This document shows positions 47,286-56,623 of a stretch of 64,000 bases of DNA, in pieces. This stretch comes from Mesocricetibacter intestinalis (lineage in GTDB: Bacteria; Pseudomonadota; Gammaproteobacteria; Enterobacterales; Pasteurellaceae). Position 1 is the stretch's first letter. Every line of letters begins with the position of its first letter. The stretch is taken from positions 124,001-188,000 of the forward strand of contig NZ_SNYQ01000001.1 of NCBI RefSeq assembly GCF_004363295.1. Direction: 5' to 3'. Below the pieces are notes generated by a model. The model had not been told where the DNA came from. It searched no databases and saw only the letters and a program-made list of their open reading frames with translations. The translations under genes were made by a program, and so were the position numbers.

Positions 47286-49712
47286 TTAATTCACCGTTTT
47301 AGTGCGTGGCGTTTTGCTTACCGTTTTTCTGGCTCTTGCCGCTTTAACCGGTTTTACCGTGGTCAGCTTAACGAATTCGACACCTTCCGGTGGGTTTTGT
47401 AAAGCGATGGATAACACTTCATCAATGGTTTCTACCGGATGAATAGTCAGATTATTTTTCGCATTATCCGGGATTTCTTCCAAATCTTTAACGTTATCCT
47501 TCGGAATTATGACGGTTTTGATTCCGCCACGATGGGCAGCCAATAATTTTTCTTTCAGCCCGCCAATCGGCAATACCTTACCGCGTAGGCTGATTTCCCC
47601 GGTCATCGCAACTTCCGATTTAACCGGATTGCCGGTCAGGCAGGAAACCAGTGCGGTACACATGGCGATACCTGCGCTCGGACCGTCTTTCGGTGTTGCA
47701 CCGTCCGGCACATGGATATGTATATCGCGTTTTTCATGGAATTCCGCATTGATCCCCAATTTTTCCGCCCGTGCGCGTACGACGGTCATTGCCGCCTGAA
47801 TGGATTCTTTCATCACATCGCCGAGGGAACCCGTATAGGTTAATTTACCTTTTCCGACAACGGATGCGGTTTCAATGGTTAGCAAATCGCCGCCGACTTC
47901 GGTCCATGCCAGGCCGGTAACTTCGCCGACGCGGTTTTGCGTATCCGCATGGCCGAATTCAAATCGTTTCACCCCGAGGAAATCGTGCAGATTGTCGGAA
48001 TCCGCACGAATGCTCTTCAGGGATTTATCCAACAGCAGGTTTTTCACCGCTTTCCGGCAGATTTTGGAAATTTCACGCTCTAGGCCGCGTACACCGGCTT
48101 CGCGGGTGTAATAGCGGATAATATCCAGAATTGCATTTTCTGTAATGGTCAATTCTCCCGGATTCAGGCCGTTGCGTTCCATTTGCTTCGCTACCAGATG
48201 ACGGGTCGCAATATTCAGTTTTTCGTCTTCGGTATAACCGGACAGACGAATCACTTCCATACGATCGAGCAGCGGGCTCGGAATATGCATGGAATTGGAA
48301 GTAGCCACAAACATGACGTCGGACAAATCATAATCCACTTCAAGATAATGATCGTTGAAATGGGTATTTTGTTCCGGATCCAGTACTTCCAACAATGCGG
48401 AGGCCGGATCGCCGCGCATATCGGAAGCCATCTTATCTATTTCGTCCAGTAAAAAGAGCGGATTTTTAACCCCGACTTTGGCCATTTTCTGAATCAGTTT
48501 ACCGGGCAGAGAGCCGATGTAGGTTTTTCTGTGGCCGCGGATTTCCGCTTCGTCATGAACGCCGCCCAGCGCCATACGGACGTATTTACGCCCGGTAGCA
48601 TTGGCGATAGACTGACCCAGAGAGGTTTTCCCCACCCCCGGCGGCCCCACCAGACAAAGGATCGGCCCTTTGATTTTATTCAGTCGAGTTTGCACCGCCA
48701 GGTATTCCAGAATACGTTCTTTCACTCGTTCTAGACCGTAGTGATCCGCATCCAATATTTTCTGCGCCTGCTGTAAGTCTTTTTTCACTTTGGTACGCTT
48801 ATGCCAAGGAACTTGCAACATCCAGTCGATATAACCGCGTACTACCGTAGCTTCCGCCGACATCGGCGACATCATTCTCAACTTTTGCAACTCGGACTCG
48901 ACTTTTTCACGCGCTTCGCTCGGTAATTTAGCCGCTTCGATTTTTAAGCGTAGCTGCTCGAATTCGTCATTGCCGCCGTTTTCACCATCGCCGAGCTCTT
49001 TCTGAATAGCCTTCATTTGCTCATTCAGATAATAATCGCGCTGGCTTTTTTCCATTTGCTTTTTCACCCGGCCGCGAATGCGTTTTTCAATTTGCATTAA
49101 ATCCGCTTCGCTTTCCATCATACCGAGTAAATATTCAAGACGGGCGATAACTTCATCTCGTTCCAATACCGCCTGTTTGTTTTGTACGCTGACCGGAAGA
49201 TGGGCCGCAAGGGTATCGGCCAGACGATCCGCTTCGCTGATTTCGGCTAGGGCTTTGATGAGTTCCGGCTGAATTTTTTTATTCTGTTTCGCGTAGTTGT
49301 CGAATTCCGTCAGCACCGCATGACGTAATACTTCCAGTTCTTTTTCGTCGCCGAAACGGCTTTCCAACGGAGTTACTGTGGCGGAAAAATAATCCTTATC
49401 GTCCAATTTTAAAATATTGGCCCGTTGTAAACCTTCTACCAATACTTTTACCGTACCATCGGGCAGTTTTAGCAGCTGGATAATATTTACAATGGTTCCG
49501 ACTTCATAAACGTCGTTAATGGAAGGTTCTTCGATATCCGCTTCTTTCTGCGATACCAATAATAACTGTTTATCGTTTTCCATAGCCGCATCAAGGCTGC
49601 GAATGGATTTTTCTCGGCCGACGAACAGCGGCATCACCATAAAAGGAAATACCACCACGTCTCTTAGCGGGAGTACCGGTAATTCTCGCTGCGGAATTCT
49701 TTTTGCGTTCAT
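47286..49712 (-). CDS. lon: ATP-dependent protease Lon
   Basis: An 808-residue AAA+ serine protease that degrades misfolded and regulatory proteins. The Walker A GPPGVGKTSLGQSIA lies near residue 358, the catalytic Ser in PKDGPSAGIAM near 685, and the Lys in LPIGGLKEKLLAAHRGG near 728. A basic C-terminal extension (PVKAARARKTVSKTPRTKTVN-like, about 25 residues) follows the protease domain. A heat-shock promoter lies just upstream. Confidence 0.98.
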   Translation of the reverse strand: MNAKRIPQRELPVLPLRDVVVFPFMVMPLFVGREKSIRSLDAAMENDKQLLLVSQKEADIEEPSINDVYEVGTIVNIIQLLKLPDGTVKVLVEGLQRANILKLDDKDYFSATVTPLESRFGDEKELEVLRHAVLTEFDNYAKQNKKIQPELIKALAEISEADRLADTLAAHLPVSVQNKQAVLERDEVIARLEYLLGMMESEADLMQIEKRIRGRVKKQMEKSQRDYYLNEQMKAIQKELGDGENGGNDEFEQLRLKIEAAKLPSEAREKVESELQKLRMMSPMSAEATVVRGYIDWMLQVPWHKRTKVKKDLQQAQKILDADHYGLERVKERILEYLAVQTRLNKIKGPILCLVGPPGVGKTSLGQSIANATGRKYVRMALGGVHDEAEIRGHRKTYIGSLPGKLIQKMAKVGVKNPLFLLDEIDKMASDMRGDPASALLEVLDPEQNTHFNDHYLEVDYDLSDVMFVATSNSMHIPSPLLDRMEVIRLSGYTEDEKLNIATRHLVAKQMERNGLNPGELTITENAILDIIRYYTREAGVRGLEREISKICRKAVKNLLLDKSLKSIRADSDNLHDFLGVKRFEFGHADTQNRVGEVTGLAWTEVGGDLLTIETASVVGKGKLTYTGSLGDVMKESIQAAMTVVRARAEKLGINAEFHEKRDIHIHVPDGATPKDGPSAGIAMCTALVSCLTGNPVKSEVAMTGEISLRGKVLPIGGLKEKLLAAHRGGIKTVIIPKDNVKDLEEIPDNAKNNLTIHPVETIDEVLSIALQNPPEGVEFVKLTTVKPVKAARARKTVSKTPRTKTVN

Positions 49713-49754
49713 AATTTACTCTTTATCTGTTTCTATCTGGATTGATTTAGCCGA

Positions 49755-49783
49755 TATGGGGGTGAAAGGAAAAACTTCAAGGC
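49755..49783 (-). promoter_or_regulatory. Heat-shock (sigma-32) promoter of lon
   Basis: On the minus strand CTTGAAG (49782-49776) and CCCCATAT (49762-49755) are spaced by 13 bases, a near-perfect match to the sigma-32 consensus CTTGAAA-N11-15-CCCCATNT. It is about 45 bases upstream of the lon start. Confidence 0.8.
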
Positions 49784-49797
49784 GGCAGGCGGAAAGA

Positions 49798-49860
49798 AAG
49801 TGCGGTAAGAATATTGTAAATATAAAAAAATATCGTTTTTTTTACCGCACTTTTGTTCGG
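49798..49860. terminator. Paired uptake signals forming a clpX terminator
   Basis: AAAGTGCGGTAA (49797-49808) and TTACCGCACTTT (49842-49853) are exact inverted copies holding the 9-bp core in opposite directions, separated by an A/T-rich spacer. Such paired uptake sites are common terminators in Pasteurellaceae. It lies between the clpX stop and lon. Confidence 0.75.
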
Positions 49861-51105
49861 TTATTGGTGATATTCCAGCTTCGGAGGCTGCTGTTCGTCA
49901 ATAACGCTCTGGTCAACCACAACCTTGGCCAGATTTTCTAAGGAAGGCAAATCGTACATGGTGTCCAGCAGTACGTTTTCTACGATGGAACGTAATCCGC
50001 GCGCACCGGTTTTGCGTTCAAGGGCTTTTTTCGCCATGGATTGCAAGGCTTCCGGCGTAAATTCCAGCGCGACCTCTTCCAGACCGAATAATGCCTGATA
50101 TTGTTTGGTCAGGGCGTTTTTCGGTTCGGTCAGAATCTGAATCAGAGCCGCTTCGTCCAGTTCGCTGAGCGGTGCGACAATCGGCAGGCGGCCGATAAAT
50201 TCCGGAATAAGACCGAATTTCATCAGATCTTCAGTTTCCACCTGTTTCAGCAGATCCGTTAGTTTTTCTTCATCATCTTCGCCTTTGACTTCGGCGTCAA
50301 AACCTATGCCCGTACCTACGTTAATTCGTTTTTGTACGATTTTATCCAGGCCGGCAAAGGCGCCGCCGCAGATAAACAGAATTTTTGAGGTATCCACACG
50401 CAGCATTTCCTGTTGCGGATGTTTGCGTCCGCCCTGCGGCGGAACGGAAGCAAGAGTACCTTCGATAAGTTTCAGCAGTGCCTGCTGCACGCCTTCGCCG
50501 GATACGTCGCGGGTGATGGACGGATTTTCCGATTTACGCGTAATTTTATCGATTTCATCGATATAGATAATCCCTTGCTGAGCTTTTTCCGTATCGTAAT
50601 CGCAGTTTTGCAGTAGCTTCTGAATAACGTTTTCCACGTCTTCGCCCACATAGCCCGCTTCGGTTAGGGTAGTGGCGTCGGCGATAGCAAAGGGAACATT
50701 GAGCATACGCGCCATGGTTTGCGCCAGTAAGGTTTTCCCGCTGCCGGTAGGGCCGATGAGTAGGATATTACTTTTCCCTAGCTCGACGTCGTTAAGCCGG
50801 CTGTCTGCGGCACGCAGGCGTTTGTAATGGTTATAAACGGCGACCGCCAGTACTTTTTTGGCATAATCCTGACCGATAACATAGTCGTCCAGATGGGCAC
50901 GAATTTCATGGGGGGTAGGTAGGCTTTCCTGTTCCTGCGCCGAGTTGCTTTCCGCGTCTTCAGGTTGTTCCTGCTGCTGTAGCAGATCATGGCATAGTTC
51001 AATACAATCGCCGCAGATATAGCCGGATACGCCGGCGATCAGTTTACCGACTTCATCCTGGGATTTTCCGCAGAAGGAGCAGTGCATCTCTGTTTCTTGT
51101 GTCAT
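49861..51105 (-). CDS. clpX: ATP-dependent Clp protease ATP-binding subunit ClpX
   Basis: A 414-residue AAA+ unfoldase feeding ClpP. The N-terminal zinc-binding domain has CSFCGKSQ and CGDCIELC (residues 9-40), Walker A is [12 protein letters not shown] near 125, and the ClpP-binding IGF loop appears as IGFDAEVK-like sequence. [13 protein letters not shown] is the sensor-2 region. It follows clpP by 25 bases. Confidence 0.98.
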   Translation of the reverse strand: MTQETEMHCSFCGKSQDEVGKLIAGVSGYICGDCIELCHDLLQQQEQPEDAESNSAQEQESLPTPHEIRAHLDDYVIGQDYAKKVLAVAVYNHYKRLRAADSRLNDVELGKSNILLIGPTGSGKTLLAQTMARMLNVPFAIADATTLTEAGYVGEDVENVIQKLLQNCDYDTEKAQQGIIYIDEIDKITRKSENPSITRDVSGEGVQQALLKLIEGTLASVPPQGGRKHPQQEMLRVDTSKILFICGGAFAGLDKIVQKRINVGTGIGFDAEVKGEDDEEKLTDLLKQVETEDLMKFGLIPEFIGRLPIVAPLSELDEAALIQILTEPKNALTKQYQALFGLEEVALEFTPEALQSMAKKALERKTGARGLRSIVENVLLDTMYDLPSLENLAKVVVDQSVIDEQQPPKLEYHQ

Positions 51106-51130
51106 TTTATCTTTCCAAATCCTGTTCTAA

Positions 51131-51712
51131 TCAGCGTTTGTTCAGTACGCTGTCGATTAATCCGTATTCTCTGGCTTCTTCGGCGGACATAAAGTTATCG
51201 CGATCCGTATCCCGCTCCACCTTTTCAATCGACTGACCGGTATGGAAAGCCAAACGTTCGTTCAGGGTAGTTTTGATTTTCAGAATTTCCTGTGCGTGGA
51301 TCTGAATGTCCGACGCCTGTCCGCGGAATCCGCCCAGCGGTTGATGGATCATTACCCTTGCATTGGGCAGCGCCGCACGTTTTCCGGCCGTACCGCCGGC
51401 AAGCAGAAAAGCGCCCATGGAACAGGCTTGACCGATACATAATGTACGCACGTCCGGTTTAATAAACTGCATGGTATCGTAAATGGCCATACCCGCGGTT
51501 ACCGAGCCGCCGGGGGAATTGATATAGATATTAATATCCTTATCGGGATTTTCCGATTCCAGGAACAACAGTTGGGCGACAATAAGATTGGCCATGCGAT
51601 CTTCCACTTCGCCGCTTAAGAAAATGACCCGTTCTTTTAACAGGCGCGAATAGATGTCGTAGGCACGTTCGCCGCGTCCCGTTTGTTCGACCACCATAGG
51701 AATAACTGACAT
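51131..51712 (-). CDS. clpP: ATP-dependent Clp protease proteolytic subunit
   Basis: A 193-residue serine protease forming the double-heptamer chamber. The catalytic Ser is in [11 protein letters not shown] (a Cys replaces the more common Ala before Ser) and the His in [13 protein letters not shown]. It is upstream of clpX as in most proteobacteria. The start [16 protein letters not shown] shows a short propeptide. Confidence 0.98.
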   Translation of the reverse strand: MSVIPMVVEQTGRGERAYDIYSRLLKERVIFLSGEVEDRMANLIVAQLLFLESENPDKDINIYINSPGGSVTAGMAIYDTMQFIKPDVRTLCIGQACSMGAFLLAGGTAGKRAALPNARVMIHQPLGGFRGQASDIQIHAQEILKIKTTLNERLAFHTGQSIEKVERDTDRDNFMSAEEAREYGLIDSVLNKR

Positions 51713-51848
51713 ATATACCTCGTATTCGTTTGTGCCGCACCGGATTGAGGGCGCGGATAATATGCGTCCGGCTATTTTACCTGAAAAATATTGCGATGAG
51801 TAGGCGCAGATGGTCCGGACACTGTGATGCCAGAGCCTTAGCCGAAAG

Positions 51849-51890
51849 AAAAGTGCGGTCGTTTCCGCGAAAAAACGACCGCACCTTTGA
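51849..51890. terminator. Terminator between tig and clpP made of uptake-like arms
   Basis: AAAGTGCGGTCGTTT and AAACGACCGCACCTTT pair over about 14 bases with a single bulged C and a short loop. The left arm holds an exact uptake core (51851-51859). It follows the tig stop region on the minus strand side and separates tig from clpP; note it lies between the tig stop and the clpP start. Confidence 0.6.
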
Positions 51891-51911
51891 AAATAAAGAC
51901 AAATGGCGCAA

Positions 51912-53207
51912 TTAAGCTTGCGGGTTCATCACTTCATCAAAAGTGGCGCTTTTTTCCGTAACCTGGGCTTTGGCTAATACCGCATCGACCGCTTGTTCTT
52001 CCAGTACTACATTACGGATATTGTTCATTAATTCTTTATTTTTAGAATAATGTTCAACCACTTCAGCCGGTTGTTCATAAGCGGAGGCGATATCTTCGAT
52101 CATCGCTTTAACCCGTTCTTCGTCCGCTTTTAACTCATTGGAAGAGATGACTTCGGACAATAATAAACCTACCTGAACACGGCGTTTTGCCTGCTCTTCG
52201 AATAATTCGCGCGGCAGCTGAGCGGCCTGTTGACGGTTGCCGCCGAAGCGCTGTGCCGCCTGATCGCGTAATACTTCGATTTCCTGTTCAACGGCAGCGG
52301 AAGGAACATCAATATTATTCTGTGCCAGTAAGCCGTCGATCACCTGAGTTTTTACTCTTGAGGTCAGGGCGTTTTTCAGCTCGCGCTGCATATTTTTACG
52401 GATTTCATTGCGTAAATCTTCCACGGTTTTGGTATTCGGGCCGAATTTAGCAACGAATTCATCATTCAGTTCAGGCAGCTGCATGGTTTCAACTTTTTTC
52501 AGGTTGATTGCAAATTTCGCCGCTTTGCCTTTTAAATTTTCGGCATGATATTCCGCCGGGAAGGTTACGTCGATCTCGAACTGTTCACCGGCTTTATGGC
52601 CGATAATACCTTCTTCAAAACCCGGAATCATACGGCCTTGTCCCATTAATAGAACGAAATCAGAAGCTTTACCGCCTTCGAATTCTTCACCGTCGACAGA
52701 ACCTGTGAAGTCCAGAGTTACGCGATCTTCCGCCGCAGCCGCAGCCTGAGATTCAATCCAGTTCGCTTGCTGTTTGCGCAGCACTTCGATCATTTTGTCC
52801 ACATCTGCTTCGCTGATTTCCACAACAGGTTTTTCTACTTTAATCTGCTCCAAACCCTGTAATTTAACTTCAGGATAAACTTCGAAAGTTGCGCTGAATT
52901 GTAAATCCTTACCGCTTTCAAAACTTTCTACGGTAAAGGTAGGACGACCGGCCAGATTGACTTTCTGTTGGAACATTAAATCAAAGAAATGACGGGGTAA
53001 TAAATCGTTCAATACGTCCTGACGTACGGAGGCACCGAAACGTTTTTCAATAATCTGCGCAGGCACTTTACCTTTACGGAAACCGTCCACACGAGCATTT
53101 TTAGCCACACGTTTCAATTCTTCGCGCACCGCTTGTTCTACGGTTTCTGATGGAACGCTGATGTTTACACGACGCTCAAGACCTTGAGTTGTTTCAATAG
53201 TTGTCAT
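51912..53207 (-). CDS. tig: Trigger factor
   Basis: A 431-residue ribosome-bound chaperone and prolyl isomerase. The ribosome-docking signature is [17 protein letters not shown] (about 42-58), the FKBP domain spans about 150-245 ([16 protein letters not shown]), and the rest is the helical chaperone body. It leads the tig-clpP-clpX order conserved in gamma-proteobacteria. The stop codon is 200 bases before clpP. Confidence 0.97.
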   Translation of the reverse strand: MTTIETTQGLERRVNISVPSETVEQAVREELKRVAKNARVDGFRKGKVPAQIIEKRFGASVRQDVLNDLLPRHFFDLMFQQKVNLAGRPTFTVESFESGKDLQFSATFEVYPEVKLQGLEQIKVEKPVVEISEADVDKMIEVLRKQQANWIESQAAAAAEDRVTLDFTGSVDGEEFEGGKASDFVLLMGQGRMIPGFEEGIIGHKAGEQFEIDVTFPAEYHAENLKGKAAKFAINLKKVETMQLPELNDEFVAKFGPNTKTVEDLRNEIRKNMQRELKNALTSRVKTQVIDGLLAQNNIDVPSAAVEQEIEVLRDQAAQRFGGNRQQAAQLPRELFEEQAKRRVQVGLLLSEVISSNELKADEERVKAMIEDIASAYEQPAEVVEHYSKNKELMNNIRNVVLEEQAVDAVLAKAQVTEKSATFDEVMNPQA

Positions 53208-53412
53208 TCTTTTTTACCTCGAATTGGTTTACACTCGGCGAACGCTTATTACACCGAACATGGGGTTTTAATTGAAAATAAACTGGTGAATTATAGCGAG
53301 ACATCGCCATGTCGTCGAGGAAATGGCGCAGAAAACGGAATACTTGCTTATTTTTTAACCGGTAAAAGTCGGAATAAGCTGAAATAATAAGAAGATGACA
53401 GTAAGCCTTGAG

Positions 53413-53727
53413 TTAAACCCAATGAGCGCAAGGTAAGCCCTCCAAGCTCTCAAAGCCAGGTAAATTCTCGCTAACAAAAACCAAGTTTTCATTATAAGCA
53501 TGAGCCGCCATATGAATATTATTTTCTCCGATAATTTGCCCTTGCTCGGATAACTTGGCTTTGATATTGCCAAAATGGCAGCTCGGTTTGGGGTTATAGC
53601 CTAAAATGCGCAATCTCAATAAGAAATTATCCGATAGCGTTATTGGCTCGGGGAATTGGCTTTTTTGCGCACTATAAAGGATTGAACCTTTCCCTGTTTT
53701 TAACTTACCCAACCTGAGGATAGGCAT
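53413..53727 (-). pseudogene. VapC-type toxin remnant (C-terminal two-thirds)
   Basis: About 100 codons whose last 80 resemble VapC (PIN-domain) ribonuclease toxins: the stretch LYSAQKSQFPE, then HFGNIKAKLSEQGQIIG, then ENNIHMAAHAYNENLVFVSE and the end GFESLEGLPCAHWV. The normal VapC start, MxxLDTN with the first catalytic Asp, is missing, and the frame begins directly after the folD hairpin. No vapB antitoxin is next to it. The Asp that usually follows IGxND is Asn here (ENNIH), so activity is unlikely. It lies between folD and tig. Confidence 0.7.
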
Positions 53728-53731
53728 AAAC

Positions 53732-53749
53732 GGCGGGATTAGACCCGCC
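53732..53749 (-). terminator. Hairpin after folD
   Basis: GGCGGG and CCCGCC pair with a 6-base loop just past folD. The T-tract is short (GTTTATG), so it is a weak terminator candidate. Confidence 0.5.
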
Positions 53750-53765
53750 CTTTCGGATAGGAGGA

Positions 53766-54623
53766 TTATGCGGCGTTCCGAGCTTCGAAGGCGGCCAGGG
53801 TATTAAACATTAACATGGCTACGGTCATCGGCCCGACACCGCCCGGTACCGGGGTGATAAATGCCGCTTTTTGTGCCGCCGTATCATATTGAATATCGCC
53901 CTTCAGCTTACCCTCGGCACAGCGGTTAATACCCACATCAATAACGATAGCTCCCTCTTTTACCCAGTCGCCGGGAATAAATTCCGCTTTGCCGACCGCA
54001 ACCACCAGAATATCCGCCTGCCGCACATGCTGCGCTAAGTCCTTGGTAAAACGATGGGTTACGGTAACGGTGCAACCGGCAAGTAATAATTCCAGCGCCA
54101 TCGGGCGGCCGACGATATTTGAGGCGCCGACGATTACCGCATGCTGTCCGTGCAGATCTTTGCCCGTAGTTTCCAGCAGTTTCATAATACCGTAGGGGGT
54201 ACAGGCGCGCAGGGTTGGAATACGCTGACACAGGCGGCCGACGTTATAAGGGTGAAAACCGTCTACGTCTTTATGCGGCGCAATACGCTCAATCACTTTG
54301 GTGCTGTCGATATGTTTCGGCAAGGGGAGCTGCACCAGAATACCGTCGATCTCCGCATCCGCATTCAGCTGATCGATAAGAGCAAGCAGTTCTTCCTGGC
54401 CGGTGCTTTCCGCCAGATCATAAGAACGGGAATGAATACCGACTTCGGCACAGCTTTTGCGTTTGCTGCCCACATAAACCTGAGAAGCGGGATCGGCGCC
54501 GACCAGAATAACGGCCAAACCCGGTGCTCGCTTTCCGTTGGCGAGGTGAGCGGAGATTTTTTGCGCGATATCGGCTTTAATCTTTTTGGCAAGATGAGTG
54601 CCTGAAATTACCTGTGCTGGCAT
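53766..54623 (-). CDS. folD: Bifunctional methylenetetrahydrofolate dehydrogenase/cyclohydrolase
   Basis: A 285-residue enzyme interconverting 5,10-methylene-, methenyl- and 10-formyl-tetrahydrofolate with NADP+. The conserved [15 protein letters not shown] (catalytic Lys), QLPLPKHID and [15 protein letters not shown] stretches are visible. It is monocistronic, upstream of the vapC remnant and divergent from tRNA-Pro. Confidence 0.97.
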   Translation of the reverse strand: MPAQVISGTHLAKKIKADIAQKISAHLANGKRAPGLAVILVGADPASQVYVGSKRKSCAEVGIHSRSYDLAESTGQEELLALIDQLNADAEIDGILVQLPLPKHIDSTKVIERIAPHKDVDGFHPYNVGRLCQRIPTLRACTPYGIMKLLETTGKDLHGQHAVIVGASNIVGRPMALELLLAGCTVTVTHRFTKDLAQHVRQADILVVAVGKAEFIPGDWVKEGAIVIDVGINRCAEGKLKGDIQYDTAAQKAAFITPVPGGVGPMTVAMLMFNTLAAFEARNAA

Positions 54624-54783
54624 TAAGATGTTCCTTTGCTGTTATAGAAATGTAAACGTTTGCTATTTTCGCAAAAAAAGCGCCTGAATGTAAGCCGGAA
54701 CGGAAGAAATTTAGGCGATCGGACAGAAAGTGTAAAAAATTCATTGACTGGCGGAGATAAAAAACTATAATGCATAACACTTT

Positions 54784-54860
54784 CGGCGAGTAGCGCAGCT
54801 TGGTAGCGCAACTGGTTTGGGACCAGTGGGTCGTAGGTTCAAATCCTATCTCGCCGACCA
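54784..54860 (+). tRNA. tRNA-Pro (anticodon UGG)
   Basis: A 77-base sequence that folds as a full tRNA: acceptor CGGCGAG/CTCGCCG, anticodon arm CTGGT-TTGGGAC-CAG region with TGG, T arm with GGTTCAAATCC, and encoded ACCA end. It closely matches E. coli proM. Confidence 0.97.
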
Positions 54861-54882
54861 CTTCTTTCCTGTCCATTGTATT

Positions 54883-54959
54883 GCGCCCTTAGCTCAGCTG
54901 GATAGAGCAACGGCCTTCTAAGCCGTAGGTCAAAGGTTCGAATCCTTTAGGGCGTGCCA
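54883..54959 (+). tRNA. tRNA-Arg (anticodon UCU)
   Basis: A 77-base tRNA with acceptor GCGCCCT/AGGGCGT, anticodon loop CTTCTAA (TCT), T arm GGTTCGAATCC and encoded CCA end. It resembles E. coli argU and lies 22 bases after tRNA-Pro. Although this tRNA is a frequent integration target, no integrase or repeated 3-prime end is seen here. Confidence 0.97.
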
Positions 54960-55082
54960 TTAATTACTTCAATCGATTAAATCTCAAGAGTTTTGCAAGC
55001 GGTATCGGCTTAGCGGCGTAATTGTATTTGTGCTTATCCGCCTGCGCTTAATCTTTATTTTTGCCGCAATGAGCTTTGCCGC

Positions 55083-55958
55083 TTAAAGTTTTAGCCCTTT
55101 TATGCGGGTCAGTAAATTTTCCAGCACGGGGCCGCGTTTAATCCGGCGCGAAACAATGGCGGCCATTTCGGCCAATAATCCCGATTTTTCAAATTCCGGA
55201 CGCAGTTCGATTAATCTTCCCGCATCGATATAGGGAGCGGCTAGTGCCGCCGGCACAAAGGCCCAGCCGATATTCAGACAGGCCAGTTCGAGCAGCGTGC
55301 CGTGGTTGTTGGCAAACCAAGCTTGCGGACAGATTTGCGGGTTAAACCAAAGCTCTTGCCGGTTGCTGCGTAATAGCAGTTGGCGCTGTTCTTTTAGCAT
55401 TTGGGCGGTGATTTTTTCTTGATTTGCCAGTATGTGGTCGGGAGCGGCGACAGTGATAAAGCGATTATGCTCCAAAACGAAAAAATCATAGTCGATTTTA
55501 AATTCCGGCGTTAGATAAATAATGCCTAATTGCACCTCTCCCTGCTTTACCATAGTTTCGATATTTGCACTGGTGGCGGAAATAAGTTCAAGATTGGTCG
55601 TCGGATATTTTTCCGCCGTATTTTGCAGAATCCGCGTTAAGCTTGTTAAAGGTAGGCTTTCTTCAATACCTATAACCAGTTGGTTTTCCTGTTTATTTTC
55701 CAGCGCCTCGACTTTTTGATCGAAATAATTCTTCTGTTGCAAAATGGAACGGGCAACGGGTAATAAATAATTTCCCGCTTCCGTAGGTACCGGTTTTAGC
55801 CCGCTGCGATCAAACAGAAGCTGATTTAGTTCGATTTCCAGGTTGGCAATGGATTGACTGATTCCCGATTGTACTTTGCCCAAGCGACGAGCAGTAGCAG
55901 AAAAGGAACCGGTTTCACAGACGCTGACAAAAATTTTCAGTTGTTCAAAACTGTACAT
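55083..55958 (-). CDS. LysR-family transcriptional regulator
   Basis: A 291-residue regulator. The N-terminal winged helix-turn-helix occupies residues 1-62 (MYSFEQLKIFVSVCETGSFS, LGKVQSGISQSIANLE), and a periplasmic-binding-like effector domain follows (about 90-290). It is divergent from a PACE efflux gene, a pairing found often, so that gene is its likely target. The inducer is unknown. Confidence 0.88.
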   Translation of the reverse strand: MYSFEQLKIFVSVCETGSFSATARRLGKVQSGISQSIANLEIELNQLLFDRSGLKPVPTEAGNYLLPVARSILQQKNYFDQKVEALENKQENQLVIGIEESLPLTSLTRILQNTAEKYPTTNLELISATSANIETMVKQGEVQLGIIYLTPEFKIDYDFFVLEHNRFITVAAPDHILANQEKITAQMLKEQRQLLLRSNRQELWFNPQICPQAWFANNHGTLLELACLNIGWAFVPAALAAPYIDAGRLIELRPEFEKSGLLAEMAAIVSRRIKRGPVLENLLTRIKGLKL

Positions 55959-55967
55959 TCTTTCTCC

Positions 55968-55984
55968 TATCAGAAATACTGATA
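55968..55984. promoter_or_regulatory. Palindrome in the LysR-PACE divergent promoter region
   Basis: TATCAG-N5-CTGATA is a perfect 17-base dyad with a T-N11-A core of the LysR operator type, 10 bases upstream of the LysR start. A second imperfect ATTTTATC element follows. Confidence 0.45.
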
Positions 55985-56060
55985 GATTCTAACTTTATCA
56001 TTTATTTTATCAAGGCATAATGCGGGTTTTAGACATGATATTTACAAAGAGGTATTGAAG

Positions 56061-56489
56061 ATGCACACCAAAGAGCGGATATTTCATGCGGCCCTGTTCG
56101 AGCTGATTCTGATTGTGTTATCCGTTATCGGGCTGGCCTGGTTAACCGAGCATGATTCCAGGGATTTACTGCATATGACGGTGATAATTTCGCTTATCGC
56201 TATGTTGTGGAATTTTATTTTTAACTGGATTTTTGATCGCTTTTTTACCGGTGCAAGGGAAAATCGTCGTCTTACGCTGCGCCTGTTTCATGCCGTCGCC
56301 TTTGAGGGCGGACTGCTGATTTTTACCATTCCCTTTATTGCCTATATGCTGCAGGTTGACTGGTTAACCGCTTTTGTGATGGATATAGGTTTAACGCTGG
56401 CGGTTTTGGTTTATACCGTGATTTTTAATTGGATTTATGACCATCTACGCCTGAAATTCATTGCCGCCGTTCCCTGTTCCTCCCGTTAA
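56061..56489 (+). CDS. PACE-family multidrug efflux transporter
   Basis: A 142-residue inner-membrane protein with four membrane segments made of two tandem bacterial-transmembrane-pair domains (FHAALFELILIVLSVIGLAW and the repeat FHAVAFEGGLLIFTIPFIAY). PACE proteins such as AceI export biocides like chlorhexidine by proton antiport. Key residues include the Glu of the first helix (FELI) and the repeat pattern NFIFNWIFDRFF / VIFNWIYDHLR. The ATG at 56061 is used; a TTG two codons upstream is weaker. It is divergent from the LysR gene. Confidence 0.9.
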   Translation: MHTKERIFHAALFELILIVLSVIGLAWLTEHDSRDLLHMTVIISLIAMLWNFIFNWIFDRFFTGARENRRLTLRLFHAVAFEGGLLIFTIPFIAYMLQVDWLTAFVMDIGLTLAVLVYTVIFNWIYDHLRLKFIAAVPCSSR

Positions 56490-56509
56490 GCGGAAAGAAA
56501 AGTGCGGTG

Positions 56510-56518
56510 GAAAATTCA
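56510..56518 (+). repeat. DNA uptake signal core
   Basis: Exact AAGTGCGGT 21 bases after the PACE gene. Confidence 0.85.
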
Positions 56519-56579
56519 AAAGTTTTTTGGCCTATTTTGCAACTCAGGGCGGAAGCGGGTAGAATAGAGCGCTCCGTTA

Positions 56580-56618
56580 TCGTGGTTCGAAATCCTCCCA
56601 CGCAAAAAAACTAAGGAA
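56580..56618 (+). promoter_or_regulatory. preQ1-I riboswitch of the que operon
   Basis: A short hairpin with arms CGTGG (56581-56585) and CCACG (56598-56602), loop beginning TTCG, and the A-rich tail CAAAAAAACTAAGGA match the preQ1 class I motif. The tail includes the ribosome-binding site of queC, and the A-rich part would fold back into the hairpin as a pseudoknot when preQ1 binds. Control should be translational (off with ligand). Confidence 0.85.
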
Positions 56619-56623
56619 ACAAA

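Noticed and set aside
53355-53573. 72-residue minus-strand frame overlapping the vapC remnant
   Set aside because: It is in another frame, is dominated by hydrophobic residues by chance, and lacks a ribosome site; the VapC-like frame explains the region better.
54577-54876. Open frame on the minus strand across the tRNA-Pro gene
   Set aside because: It covers the tRNA and the folD leader and shows a tRNA-derived translation; not a gene.
54784-54959. tRNA pair as an integration site with a genomic island
   Set aside because: No integrase, no duplicated tRNA end and no foreign-looking genes follow; the next genes are a LysR/PACE pair and que genes.
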